DNA from: Hedera helix
Taxonomy: Eukaryota; Streptophyta; Magnoliopsida; Apiales; Araliaceae
Direction: 5' to 3'
NCBI GenBank assembly: GCA_947179155.2
Contig: OX359270.1
Location: 22,693,556 to 22,757,555, forward strand
DNA length: 64,000 nt
A program made the position numbers and the translations under genes. A model generated the notes under the pieces. The model was not told the DNA's origin. It did no database searches and saw only the letters and a program-made list of their open reading frames with translations. Below are positions 34,216-45,790 of this stretch, piece by piece (the first letter of the stretch is position 1; each line of letters starts with the position of its first letter).

Positions 34216-34990
34216 AGTTATTCTTCCAGTGTCCTAGCTTATCGCAATGGAAGAAAACTCCTTTGACCTCGGGATCACTTTTATTTATGTCATTTGTTTA
34301 GCCTTTCTTTTGCCTTCTACTCTTTCTGACTCCTCAGAAATACCTTTGGCCATCTTCCTCCGCTTAAAAGATTCATCTACAAGTAAGACTTGGTTTTTAT
34401 AGGAAGGAAAGTGACTCTCAACAGTCTTCAACATATTTAAGCAACTCAGTTAAACTGACATCTAGCTTAATAATGTATGAAGTTCACAACAAATTGTGAA
34501 TAAGAATCAGTGAGTGACTGGAAGATCGAATCTTGACTCAACTCTCCATCCTTGACAAAACTGGTTGTCCTAATTGATCAATCCAATTGATCATCTTTAG
34601 GACATGTGTCTTTTACTGTAGTGCCATTGGTTATTATAGATTGAAAGAGCTTCTTAGATATCTTATATCTAGTTGACCTACTTTGCTCACCATACAACTA
34701 TTGAATGTGCAACAATATAGTAGGTGCATCAATTTTCTCTCGTTGACGTTGTAACTCGATACTTATGGATGCGAGTATGATGCATTGAGCCACCCTTGCA
34801 TCATCTTGCCATTTAAAATAACAATCTCTTCCTCAGAGGCTTAGTCTACAACGTTTGTAGGAATCGGCAAATTAAGGACATTTGCTAGCTTTTCAACATT
34901 GAGACTATTCTCAAATTTGTTTAATCAATACGAACAATTCAGTTCGATTAATTGTTAGCATACATTATGCTATGCAGTGTTAGTGAATTA
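34216..34990 (-). pseudogene. Copia B gag remnant
   Basis: Aligns on the minus strand with gag of copies A and C, including the lysine-rich tract (about 34300-34370) and the zinc-knuckle area (about 34220-34260). Stops and indels occur throughout; no ORF longer than 60 codons remains. Confidence 0.7.
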
Positions 34991-35744
34991 AACATGACAA
35001 TATTCTTTAAGTGAATTAATAACAACATTAACATGCATTCGTTTTATTAATTATCAAAATAAATTATGTCTTTATTTAAAATGGTGTCTCCCACTATTTT
35101 CTTCAAACTATATTACCCTCCTTATATAGTTTGGCAAATCTAGTTAAAGATTTGCTAGTGAGAATAAGGATCCTATTTCAAATATATATAGCCTTGTGTG
35201 ACACAACAAACGATATATAAATAAATAGGTAGACAACTCTTGTCAATTACATCAACATGTAACTCCTTTTTATTTTGCCTTTTAGATTATTATGATCATG
35301 TGTGACACATCCAAATCAAAATTATCCAAGTTAAGTCTAACCTAGCATTTTCTTATATTAGAAGAGAAAAAGACCGTCCTTGTGTGACACAACAAAACAG
35401 TAATGTTCAATTCTTTTATAAACATCAAATGTGATAAAACAATATCTCAAAAAATTAATATAAGCCTTGTGTGACACAACAAACTTATAATGATTATTTG
35501 ATACTCTATCGTTTTACCATGCTAGAAGGCGACGTTCGATATTTTTTAATAAATATCTTTGAACTTTACAATTAAATATTATGAGTAGTAGAATAAATAA
35601 ATTAGAACCATTCTAATTTTATTTAATTGAATTAAACTTCTTTAATTCATAAATTAAATATTTTAATTCATTTTATAAATAATATTTATTCTACATCATG
35701 AGGGGTTTATTAATATTAATTGTCTCATCTTGTTTAGCGTACAT

Positions 35745-35835
<91 letters not shown>

Positions 35836-36949
35836 GCGTCATATTAATTAACATGCGAAACATGTTTGGATAATATATAATAAATATATATTAAGCATGC
35901 ACATATAGAATACTATATTCTACTTGGATTGATTATGGACTTTTATTCTAGTTTGGTTCACTAGAGCCACCAAGTGAACCAAAAGGTCAAACCTAGGGTG
36001 CAAGAATAAATTAAATTAAATGTAACTATTACATTTAAATTCGGGTTCCATTACAAATGGGTCTTCATGCGCTCCTTGCTTCTTTGCTCCAATTCTTCAA
36101 AATAATTCTAATTAATCCTATTACAAATTATTTACAATAAATAGAAACCTTGATCAACAGTCAAAATGAAGTACATAGGAGGGAGATAGAATTATACACA
36201 AGAAAAATTAGAAAGACGAGGTACGCAGACCCCATTTATTAAAACTCATTCATTCATGCATTTAATTAAAATTAAATCCAATCATATTGGTCAATAGTCC
36301 ATAATCAATCCCATTTATTATCATATATATCAACATATCTATTAATAAATAATATTCATCTCATGAATTAAATAAAACATTCCATATATGTATTGGTATC
36401 ATTTAATGGGCAATTAAGGTTGCATGAAATCCAATTTTATATTTAAAATAAACCATTTATTTTAATTATAAAATCATGTAAAAATAAACATTTTATTTTT
36501 AATACATTTTGTATTTTTTTGGATTTTTAAAATCACTTAAAATAAACCATTTATTTTTTTTAATTTAAAAAATAAGCTCAAAATACAAAAATAATTGAAA
36601 ATTCGGAAGTTGGGTTATTTACAGAATTGCCACCGCATACAAACCCGCGCATGGCGTGCGACCCACACACCCGCGCAAAGCACGCGCACGAACCAGTCTC
36701 GCGCATTGCGCGCTAAGCCAGTTCGCGCATTGCGCGCGTGTTCCTGTTGCCGCGCATTGCTCGTCCTGGGCACTGTAGCAGTTCGGAATTTATTTGAAAA
36801 AAATACTTTTTTTTTTCTTTTTCAAAACACGATTTTTGCATTTGATTTTCAAGACCCATAATTCTATTCAACAAATTATGCCCAATAAATTGTTCTAAAC
36901 ACATACCCATACATATATGAAATTAAAATAATTAATAATTCGCATAAGT
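34991..36949 (-). other. Copia B leader (noncoding)
   Basis: Matches the leaders of copies A and C. It contains the expanded CA/TA microsatellite (35746-35829), and near the primer site a CpG-rich cluster of GCGCATTGCGCG-type words (about 36640-36770). Copy C has a different GC-rich phrase at that position. The + ORF 36595-36861 is an Ala/Arg-rich reading of the cluster and not a gene. Confidence 0.75.
35746..35829. repeat. (CA)n(TA)n microsatellite
   Basis: About 42 bp of CA followed by about 42 bp of TA, uninterrupted. The same spot in copy A (about 550-575) has only a short TA run, and copy C has even less, so the expansion is specific to copy B. Confidence 0.95.
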
Positions 36950-36965
36950 TTGGCTCTTGATGCCA
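36950..36965 (-). other. Copia B primer-binding site (initiator tRNA-Met)
   Basis: Minus strand TGGCATCAAGAGCCAA, one base inside the 5' LTR end. It resembles the usual TGGTATCAGAGC site for initiator tRNA-Met, with one substitution and one extra base. Confidence 0.75.
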
Positions 36966-36966
36966 C

Positions 36967-39008
36967 TGTTGATTTGCAAAAATATGGCATACATATAATC
37001 AAATTATATAAGCGCAGCGGAAGCAAGAAAAATCAGATTTAAAATTTATTTTTTTTGTACAAACCAATAACCCGGATCTTTCTTATGCGACTATTATTAA
37101 TTGAGGAAGGATAAAAGAATTTATACCTTTGTAGAACCAAGCTTCCACGGGTACAAGTTCATCTCCCTTTAATCCTTTACGTTATTCTTCTAATTCACCG
37201 ATTAGATTCCACGGATCAATGTTAGCTCCCGAAGTGTGAAGCCTCTTGAGGTGATCCACCAAGAGATTTATGAATTAAAGAAGTGGATTATGGTTTCTCC
37301 AAATCACGGGTGGCTAGCCCTAATTATCTCTTTCTCTCTAACTCCTTAGATGTAGAGAATTATGGAGTACTCTCTCTATTCTAATGAAAGAATGTGTAAC
37401 CTTGATCTATGATAAGACTCTTCTTATGCATAGATCTAGTCAACCCTCCTAAACTATTTAGGATTAGGGTTTTAATTTAATTCTCAATTTAATTAATTAC
37501 AATTCCTAAACCATTTAGGAACTTAATTATTTAATAATGAGAGTACTTCTTAGTAATTAATTACTAAACTATTTAGTAACTTAATTAATTATTATAATTA
37601 CAATTCCTAAACTATTTAGGAACTTAATTATATACAATACTACTACTACTTATTAATTAATTACTAAATCATTTAATAACTTAATTAATTATTATAATTA
37701 TAATTCCTAAACTATTTAGGAATGTAATTATTTAATAATAATATTACTACTTATTAATTAATTCCTAAACCATTTAGGAACTAAATAATAATACTAGTAA
37801 TAATAATAATAAGATTCCTCTTATTAATTTATAATTATTATTTCTAAAATAATAAATTATAAATATTAAGCTATTTAATTTATTCTATCACCATAGTATA
37901 AAATAAATATACTTAATTTATTATTACAATTATGACATCCACTTCTAAAATAAATATTACTTTTTTGCGGTGTGACCCTTTAGGTTCTCCATATTAAACC
38001 GGCTGTATAATAAATATATTAGAACAATTCTAATTCATTTATTACGAATTAACTCTTTAATTCAGAATAAATAATTATTCCACAATAAGGGTAAGCCCCC
38101 TTAGCGATTAGTCGACTTTCCAGATAATATAGATTTCAACATTTGACCGTAAAAGAACTTTTTAGTAAATAGTTACCGTACAATTCAATCCTTCTACCAT
38201 ACAATGTCCCAATCAAATATAAGACATGGAATTTCTATCAAGTCTTGTTAATTTGATCATATGAATTTCAATTCACAAATACACAACTCTAGTTAATGTA
38301 AATTAGAAACTCCTTTCTAATTCCATTCAACCCTGACCAGGGATTTCTAAGTTTTCACTTATTGAATTGCATAGGACATTCTCTCCCTTTACTGGAAGTG
38401 GTAGATCCTTTGTTGATCATTCATCTATCTCCATGTATACCTTATTATACCCAATCATATCCTTTGATATACCAATAGGTCTTAAGGAATATGTCAAAGT
38501 ATAACTTAGTACACACAAGATACTAAGATGATCTCAAGTCTAAGGATCACTTGTACGACTATCACATAAGGAACTACTATTGACAGACAAGTAAAACTCC
38601 ATTAGGTATTCCTTGAGAGAGTCACGTTCAATGAATTTATTCTCTAATAAGCACCTTCATACTTGCTTTAGTGTCTCTACACAAATGATTATGAGATCAA
38701 TCATCTTCTTCATAAGAGCAAGCATAGTATGTACCAATCTATCCGGATATACTAATCCCCTTTTTAGTGATCTAACGATTAGGAACAATTTTAGTTTTGA
38801 GCTATCTTGAATTTAGATCTCATTAGCATGATCCTCATCATGGTTCTAAAAGCATTGCTCGAAAACTATGGGTTTATCCATTTGATTAATTCAAGTAATT
38901 AATCATGAATAAAGAAATGCATTGATACTTTTATTAATAAATAAACAAGATTACAAAGTATATGCTTATCACATAAAATGTGATTGGCTTGAGGGCATAT
39001 TACTTTCA
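36967..39008 (-). repeat. Copia B 5' LTR
   Basis: 2042 bp, pairing with 29480-31498. It holds the full palindrome array (seven palindromes, about 37447-37785) but a changed TATA box. It is followed by TAAAC, the right copy of the target duplication. Confidence 0.9.
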
Positions 39009-39013
39009 TAAAC

Positions 39014-39189
39014 CTCCTAGACCCAAGCATTCATGGCCTCCATTAATGGTTTCAAGCTTGCTCTTTATCTTCTTCATTATTTTATTCCAAAAATGGAGAA
39101 AAAGGGATCAAGAATCCAAAGTGTGGTGGTTTCCCATAGTAGAAAACCACCTTCCCTCTTCTTCTCTTTCGCCCAAATCACCTCTCTCA
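39014..39189. other. Flank between copia B and copia C
   Basis: Continues the DNA left of copia B (29479). Two overlapping + ORFs (38980-39315 and 39033-39236) look protein-like at first sight, but their ends run into antisense copia C sequence and I see no family motif. No gene supported. Confidence 0.4.
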
Positions 39190-39502
39190 GCTCCCAAAAG
39201 GAGAATCAATGTACGTTCCAGGATCCATCAGCATGAGCCATTTCTTAGAGAGATGTATTCCAGGACCTATCGGCATGAGCCATTTCTTGGAATCTTCCAT
39301 GCTAAATTTCTTTAGCATTGAATTAATGTACGTTCCTTGGGACAAGCCAAACATCCTGTTAGATCTATCTTTATAGATCTTTATCCTTAAAATATAGGTT
39401 GCGTCTCCCAAGTCCTTCATAGAGAAGTGTTTAGATAACCAAATCTTGATCGACTATAGCATTAGAACATCATTCCCTATCAATAATATATCATCAACAT
39501 AT
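39190..39502 (-). pseudogene. Copia C reverse transcriptase C-terminal fragment
   Basis: The minus strand reads MKDLGDATYILRIKIYKDRS, then LSQGTYINSMLKKFSMEDSK, matching copy A at about 4345-4480. A duplicated word (two copies of GGCTCATGC in KKWLMPIG and KKWLMLMD, 39220-39290) shows a local template slip of about 43 bp. The copia reading then stops near 39190. Confidence 0.8.
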
Positions 39503-40042
39503 TATGACACTCCCAAATCTGGGCCCACACAGCCCAAACTTGAGTTGTCAAAAGACTATAACAAAATTACTACAATGGTTAACAACATAATGTATAATAA
39601 TACACAATTAAGTCTTCACTATTATTGTCACACTATTTTACAATACGTGAAGACTATGATAGCTATCTCTCGGATTCTCACTCCATCCCCCGGCTAGACC
39701 TAGCTACGTTCTCATCTCCTGTTGAAAAACAATAGAACAAAAAGAAAGGGTGAGCTCGAATAGCCCAGTAAGAAATATCATGACTAAGATAATAACGAAT
39801 AAATTATCATTAGCCTTCAACAGTTGAGTTCTTGATAAAATACAATAGACTACAAGGTTTATATCAAAAACTGCAGTTAAATTCTTGAACAACGTTCAGA
39901 TCAATAATAGCAGCAGAATGAGCAATCTATTAGAAGAATAATACAGACTATAATGTCCACTCGCTTCTCTTTTTAGGGAAAACATCATCAACTTTTATCA
40001 TCTGAAATACCATTAGTCATGATATACAAATTCACAGTTCCT

Positions 40043-40386
40043 GGTCATAATCATGCAAATCAACAGTTCATCTTTGCACTACGGGCCAAAGATATTCAAT
40101 ATAACACCAACGATCATGATTATACCAGTATTCAGTCTTTGGTCATAATCATACCAAACAACAGTTCATCTTTGCACTACAGGCCAAAGATATTCAATAT
40201 AACACCAACGGTCATGATTATACTAGTATTCAGTCTTTGGTCATAATCATACCAAACAACAGTTCATCTTTGCACTACGGGCCAAAGATATTCAATATAA
40301 CACCAACGGTTATGATTATACCAGTATTCAGCCTTTGGTCATAATCATACCAAATAACAGTTCATCTTTGCACTACGGGCCAAAGA
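40043..40386. repeat. 98-bp tandem repeat (3.5 copies)
   Basis: Copies begin at 40043, 40141, 40239 and 40337 with the word GGTCATAATCAT, exactly 98 bp apart and nearly identical. The array lies inside solo LTR S1, downstream of its TATA box on the minus strand. Repeated short ORFs read from it are artefacts. Confidence 0.95.
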
Positions 40387-41019
40387 GAACTTTCACCACG
40401 TGTCATAAAAGACACCGAACAGATGTATCGCCTTTAACCTATTATATCGCCTTTAACCTATCATTTGCTCAACAATTATATCGCATATGTGCCCCCGGCC
40501 ACAGATATTCACAACAGCTTGATTCTTCATGATTAGTACAAATAACAATGATACAAATGATGAACAGAAGAAACAGGATAAACAATAAGTATCGGAAGTT
40601 TACTTTGTGCAGATTCAAATAATGTCCAAATTGTCAACATGATGTGGAGTGAAATTCAAAAATGATATTCAAGATCCACAGTTCAGAATAACGGTTACAG
40701 TTCAATAGAAATGTTTAGAAAAATAGGAAGGTTCAATTGAAATGATATTATATGAAGCACAAACTATTAAGGAACATATAATCATTTCAGGAAACTTTAC
40801 CAGATAATACTTACCATAGTAAGTTAAGAGTATAAAAGAAATAATATCCCTTACTATATAGTAAGTTTGAATAATATCCCTTATGAGTCTAAAGGAGAAT
40901 AATATCACTTACGAATATGAAAGAAAATGATATTACAAACGATTATGGAATAAAAGTGTCATGTGATAATTCGTGTAGACAAATTATTTCCACAAGAGAC
41001 AAATAAGAAATTTACAAAG

Positions 41020-41225
41020 GGTTATTCACCAACAGGCGGTAGTCCGCGCAGTAAGGTTATTCCCATAATTTAATAAAATTTGAATACGAAGAGTTATTCA
41101 CCAAACAGGCGGTAATCCGCGTCGTAAGGTCATTCTTAGAGATTAATAAGGAATGAATACGAAAGGTTATTCACCAACAGGCAGTAATCCGCGCCATAAG
41201 GTTATTCCCACAATTTAATACATGG
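41020..41225. repeat. 72-73-bp tandem repeat (3 copies)
   Basis: The phrase GTTATTCACCAACAGGCGGT, then TCCGCG, recurs at 41021, 41093 and 41166 with small changes. It lies within solo LTR S1. Confidence 0.9.
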
Positions 41226-42179
41226 AAATAAATGACACATCTTATAAGTAAGAAAGAGACGATATTATTTTCGAGAATCAAAGAATGATAATCCCTTATA
41301 GTAGTAAGTTTAAGAGTATGAAAGAAAATGATATCCCTTACTAGTAAGAAAATAATACCATTTATGATTATGAAAAGAATGATACCCCTTATTGTAGTAA
41401 GTTTAAATAATAGAATATGAAAGAAGATGATATTCCTTATCTTATCACGTGACTGATTATTGATAAAAATGAGGTTGATCAACCTATATACTTATAATAT
41501 AATTAGTAATTACCATATATAAATTTCAAAGTGTATGATAACTCGTATAATATGAACTATCAAAATTATATATATTTAACATAATTTTTGTAGTATAATA
41601 TAATAACTTTAAAATAGTTTTTAAAATAATATTCCAAAATAAATCTTTTAAAAAAAGCTTTTAAAAATGAATCTTCTTAAAGAAGAGTCTTCTAAAGGAA
41701 GATATGTGAATACCGTGAAAAATAGGAATTTATGAAATTACTACTCTTTAATAAAAGACTTACTTGAAAAATTCATGCACTCTTTTTGGATTTCAAACAC
41801 TCAAGATAACCTTACTATTCTCAGAGAAAACTTATAAAATACTTATAGAATTTTTTTAGGTTTTAGGTGTGATTTTTGTATTCAGCTGAGTAAGCTATTT
41901 ATAGGAGAAAATAAGTACTATGCGCGGTAGGTGAGCACTGGCGTGCTGCACGCCAGTGCTATAAAAAAAATTCAGTGTGCTCACCAACCCAAAATCACAA
42001 TTCTCACATTTCATGTGGGCGCCACAGCGGGTCCACGTACTATTCATATTACTATTCACATAAAATAATAATTAATTTTTTATTTTTATTTTTCTTCCTA
42101 TGAGTCTTGCATATAAAATAAAATAATGATACAACAATAATGTAATAAACACATTACAAATTATTGTTAATTTAATAAT

Positions 42180-42530
42180 ATAAATTACTGTGTATTTGCT
42201 ACTATGACAATTATTTGGTTCAATAATTTTAAAATACAGTGCACCAACAATTATTAACTCAATGATATGAAATACAGTGTAATGACCATTATTGAATCAA
42301 TAATGCAAAATACTGTGCAACAATAATTATTGAATTGATAACATAAAATATTATGTAGTGACAATTATTGATGAAATGATGTGCAACAGTTACGGTGTCA
42401 ATTATCATATCAATAATGTAAATACTGTGTAATAACCAATTTATCAGTTCAATAATATAAACGTCGCACAATACCTTGTGCTACTGTAGAATACCGCGTG
42501 CTACTGTAGAATACCGCGTGCTACAGTAAA
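42180..42530. repeat. 38-bp degenerate and 20-bp tandem repeats in S1
   Basis: AATACAGTG-type words recur at 42233, 42271, 42309 and 42347, exactly 38 bp apart, joined by AATTATTGAATCAATAAT-like inverted words. Next to them, AATACCGCGTGCTACTGTAG repeats three times with a 20-bp period (42470-42529). Both lie in the U3 side of solo LTR S1, upstream of its TATA box. Confidence 0.85.
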
Positions 42531-42885
42531 ATACCATAATTTATCGTAGGCTACTATTCTTTTATCACTGGTATTTTAACAGTTAAAAGTGATAACATCG
42601 TTCACTATTTTTATTTAAAAAGGTTATTTCTGTCGTTTTCTATATCCGGCAAATATTCCGTTGTGGGGTCCACCAATAATTAGTTATTTCGGTGCCGTCG
42701 TACGACCCGAATATTTCCCGATAAAACGAATATTCCCCGACCAAACGAATATTGTCCGACATAATAAAATTTGCATATAACATTCTTAACTTTTAACTTT
42801 ATCAATTTAACCACTTACTGTTTCAGGAAAAATATATATGAAGAAAAATTAAATTTTGTATTTCATAAAATTCGGGGTGTTACAC

Positions 42886-45050
42886 ATATAATACTAAGAA
42901 TATGACAGCGCTCCCACTCACCTTATTGTACATACATGGTTCATCCTCATTTTTGATAAAATTAAACTCTTTGATTGTCTCATCAACACGGATGTTCCAT
43001 CTTCGAGAAGCTTACTTCAATCCATAAATGGATCGTTGTAGCTTACAAACTTGATTTGTTCCAACCTTTGAAACAAAAGCTTATGGATGTATCATATATA
43101 CATCATCTTCTAGTTTTCCATTAAGAAATGTCGTTTTCACGTCCATTTGTCAGAACTCATAGTCATTAGAAGTTATAATTGGAAGAAAAAACAGAATAGA
43201 CTTGAGCATCGCTATTGGTGAGAAGGTTTTGTCATAGTCAACATCTTGTCTTTATCTAAAATATTTTGCAATCAGTCAGGCCTTATCGGTCTCTACCTTG
43301 CCGTCTTCTCCAGTCTTTTTCTTAAAGACCCATTTGCACCAAATAGGCTTAATGCCCTCAGGTTGAGTAGCCAAAGTCCATACTTAGTTATCATACATGG
43401 AGTTCATCTCGAATTTTATGGCTGCTAGCCATTTCTCTGAGTATTTACTACTTATTGCCTATTCAATCTTCGGTACTCTTCCAGATTTACGAATAAGTTA
43501 TGGTACATTAGGTTGTGTTACTTGGTTAGGTACCTCACTTTGACCCATAGTATTTTGTGGTTCTTGAACTTCCTCAAGGTCTATTTTACTCCCATTGACC
43601 CCTTCGAGGATAAACTCCTTTTTCAAGAAGAAAACATATTTCACAACAAACACTTTTTGATCAGTTGGATGATAGAAATAATATCCTAAACTTTCTTTAG
43701 GATAACCCACAAATTTGCACTTTTCAGATCGTGTCTCTAGCTTATCATTCTCAAACCTTTTGATATAAGCTGGATAACACCAAATCTTAACATGCTTAAG
43801 ATTTTGTTTTCTCCCTGTCCATAACTCATATGGAGTCTTTGAGACGAATTTAGAAGGTATCTTATTAAGTAGATATGCATCTATTTCTAGGGCATAACCC
43901 AAGAATGAAACTGGAAGATAAGTAAAACTCATTATAAAATGAACCATGTCCCGTAATGTTCGATTTCTCCTTTCAAATACACCATTCAATTGTGGTGTAC
44001 CTGGTGGTGTCCATTGTGAGATTATACCATTTTCTTTGAGATAATTGAGAAACTCATTGCTTAAGTATTTGCCACCTCAATTCGATCGAAGAATCTTAAT
44101 ACTCTTGCCAGTTTGTTTCTCTACTTCACTTATGAATTCTTTGAATGTTTCTGATCATTCAAGGTTTGGATACGTATATTTGATGATCATCATTCACGTA
44201 TGTATTTGATGATCATCATTCACTGATGATCATTCAAAGTAATAAAATATGTATACCCTCCTCGTACATACTTTTTCATAGGCCCACATACAACTGTGTG
44301 TACCAACTCTAACAACTCTGTAGCTCCTTCTCCTTTTCCACTAAAAGGAGATTTAGTCATTTTACCCTTGAGACAAGATTCACAAGTTGGATATGATTTA
44401 TAAACAGATAACTCTAAAAGTCCATCTTTATGCAACTTGTTTAATCTAGTTTAATTAATATGACCGAGTCTATAGTGACACGTAAAAGTATAATTTACAT
44501 TATCTCTTTTTCTTTTTTTAATTTGTTCAATTTGTAATATATTTTCATGTAAGTCAAGTAATTAAGTAAAGTCCATTGTGAATTTATCAGTACACTCATA
44601 CCAAACATTATCATTATAAATAGAACAATTATTATTCTTAATTATAATGTGAAAACCATCCTTGTCTAAAATAGGAATATAAATAATGTTTCTAATAAGT
44701 ACTGAAACATAATAACAATTATTTAAACTGATGGACTTGCCCGTAAGCAGTACTAAACAATAAGTTCTTACGGCTAATGTAGCAACATTTGCTTCATTCC
44801 CTACGTGCAAGATGACTTCATCTTTGTTTAACTTTCTACTTTTGCTTAGTCCCTGCATAGTATTACATATTTGAGAACCACAGCCGGTATCTAATACCCA
44901 AGTAGAACTTTGACTTACAGAAAGATTTGTTTCAATCATGAACAAACATTGATTTGCGGTTGAAGCTTCTCCAAGCTTCTTCTGCTTTAAACTTGAAATA
45001 TACTCTTTGTCGTTTCTTTTCCAGTAACCCGCTTGTTGCAATGGAAGCAC
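42886..45050 (-). pseudogene. Copia C protease, integrase and RT N-terminal region
   Basis: Protease (44562-45050) keeps the active site WVLDTGCGSQICN. The integrase zinc part is at 44220-44435 (CESCLKGKMTKSPF). The integrase core C-terminal half is at 43498-43989 (MNGVFERRNRTLRDMVHFIM, with the catalytic Glu, then VKIWCYPAYIKRF). The RT N-terminus lies at about 43480-42900, and the + ORF 43246-43428 is its antisense shadow. The first-Asp region of integrase (44150-44245) is scrambled by a local inversion and duplications. Several frame changes prevent one polyprotein. Confidence 0.85.
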
Positions 45051-45790
45051 ATTCCTTTGCTATCTGGATTTGCCTTTTTATTATCCTTTTCTTTTACCTT
45101 GTCTTTAGCCTTCTTAGAATTCTTCTTTTGAGAAGTTCCCTTAGGTCTCTTCATTTTCTTAGAAGAATCATCTATTAATAAGACTTTGTTATGTTTAGAT
45201 AGGAAGTGACCCTCCGCAGTTTTCAACATGTTTAGTAATTCAAGCAAGCTGACATCCAACTTGTTTATGTGAAAATTCACAACAAATTGTGAGAAGGCGT
45301 CCAAGAGTGACTGCAAGATCAGATCTTGGCTCCACTCCTCATCCATCACAAACCCTAACTGTCTAAGTTGTTCAATCAAATTGATCATCTTGAGGACATT
45401 AGTCTCTACAATAGTACCCTTGATCATCCGAGATCGAAAGAGTTCCTTAGATATCTAATATCCAGTAGTCCTACTTTGCTCACCATAAAGTTCTTTAAGG
45501 TGCAGCAGTATAGTAGGAGCATCCATCTTTTCGTGCTGAAGCTAAAGCTCGTTAATCATGGATGCGAGCATGATGCATTGAACCACAACTGCATCATTTT
45601 GCCACTTCTTAAAAGTAGCAACTTCTTTAGAGGCATTTTCTGTAATAGTTGCAAGGACAGACGAATTTAAGACATATGAAATCTTTTCAACAGTGAGAAC
45701 AATTCTCAAATTCCTTAACCAAACCGTGTAATTGGGTTCGGCCAGTTTGTTAGCATTAAGTATGCTGCGCAGTGATAGTGAGTTTGATAT
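44987..45790 (-). pseudogene. Copia C gag
   Basis: Aligns with gag of copy A. The gag start codon itself reads ATA at about 45785 (ISNSLSLRSILNANKL follows); upstream in-frame Met codons belong to the leader. Two frames cover it (45542-45832 and 44987-45427). A Lys-rich stretch (KKMKRPKGTSQKKNSKKAK) precedes the zinc-knuckle area (CFHCNK), where a frame change spoils the last Cys. Non-functional but readable. Confidence 0.85.

Larger units (their letters stand above)
29480..39008 (-). mobile_element. Ty1/copia retrotransposon copy B, both LTRs
   Basis: 9.5-kb element on the minus strand with 2.0-kb LTRs at 29480-31498 (3') and 36967-39008 (5'). The flanking duplication is TAAAT (29475-29479) and TAAAC (39009-39013), one mismatch. 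On the minus strand the LTR starts TGGAAGTA/TGAAAGTA and ends CAACA. The initiator-Met primer site and a polypurine tract are in place. Internal coding DNA is more decayed than in copies A and C; hardly any ORF over 60 codons survives. The leader is about 2 kb. Confidence 0.9.
39503..42884 (-). mobile_element. Solo LTR S1 (chromovirus-type), inserted in copia C
   Basis: 3382-bp insertion bounded by a perfect 5-bp duplication CATAT (39498-39502 and 42885-42889) that splits the RT of copia C. On the minus strand it starts TGTAACACCCCGAATTTT and ends GGGAGTGTCATA; the final TA probably derives from CA. The ends are near-inverted repeats, as in the other LTRs of this type here. It has the shared block (39748-39781, reversed) 0.25 kb from the LTR end, and a TATA box (minus CTATAAATAGC, about 41893-41903). 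It contains no coding sequence, so I call it a solo LTR left after recombination between two LTRs. Confidence 0.8.

Noticed and set aside
36595..36861. ORF rich in Arg/Ala upstream of the copia B primer site
   Set aside because: It is a reading of the GCGCATTGCGCG-type repeat, lies antisense in an element leader and has no counterpart in copies A or C.
38980..39315. 111-codon + ORF that looks protein-like (membrane-like stretch)
   Set aside because: It begins inside the copia B LTR and ends in antisense copia C RT, so it crosses two element borders and cannot be an old gene.
41171..41482. 103-codon minus ORF in solo LTR S1
   Set aside because: AT-rich low-complexity reading across the 72-bp repeats; no motif and located in an LTR.
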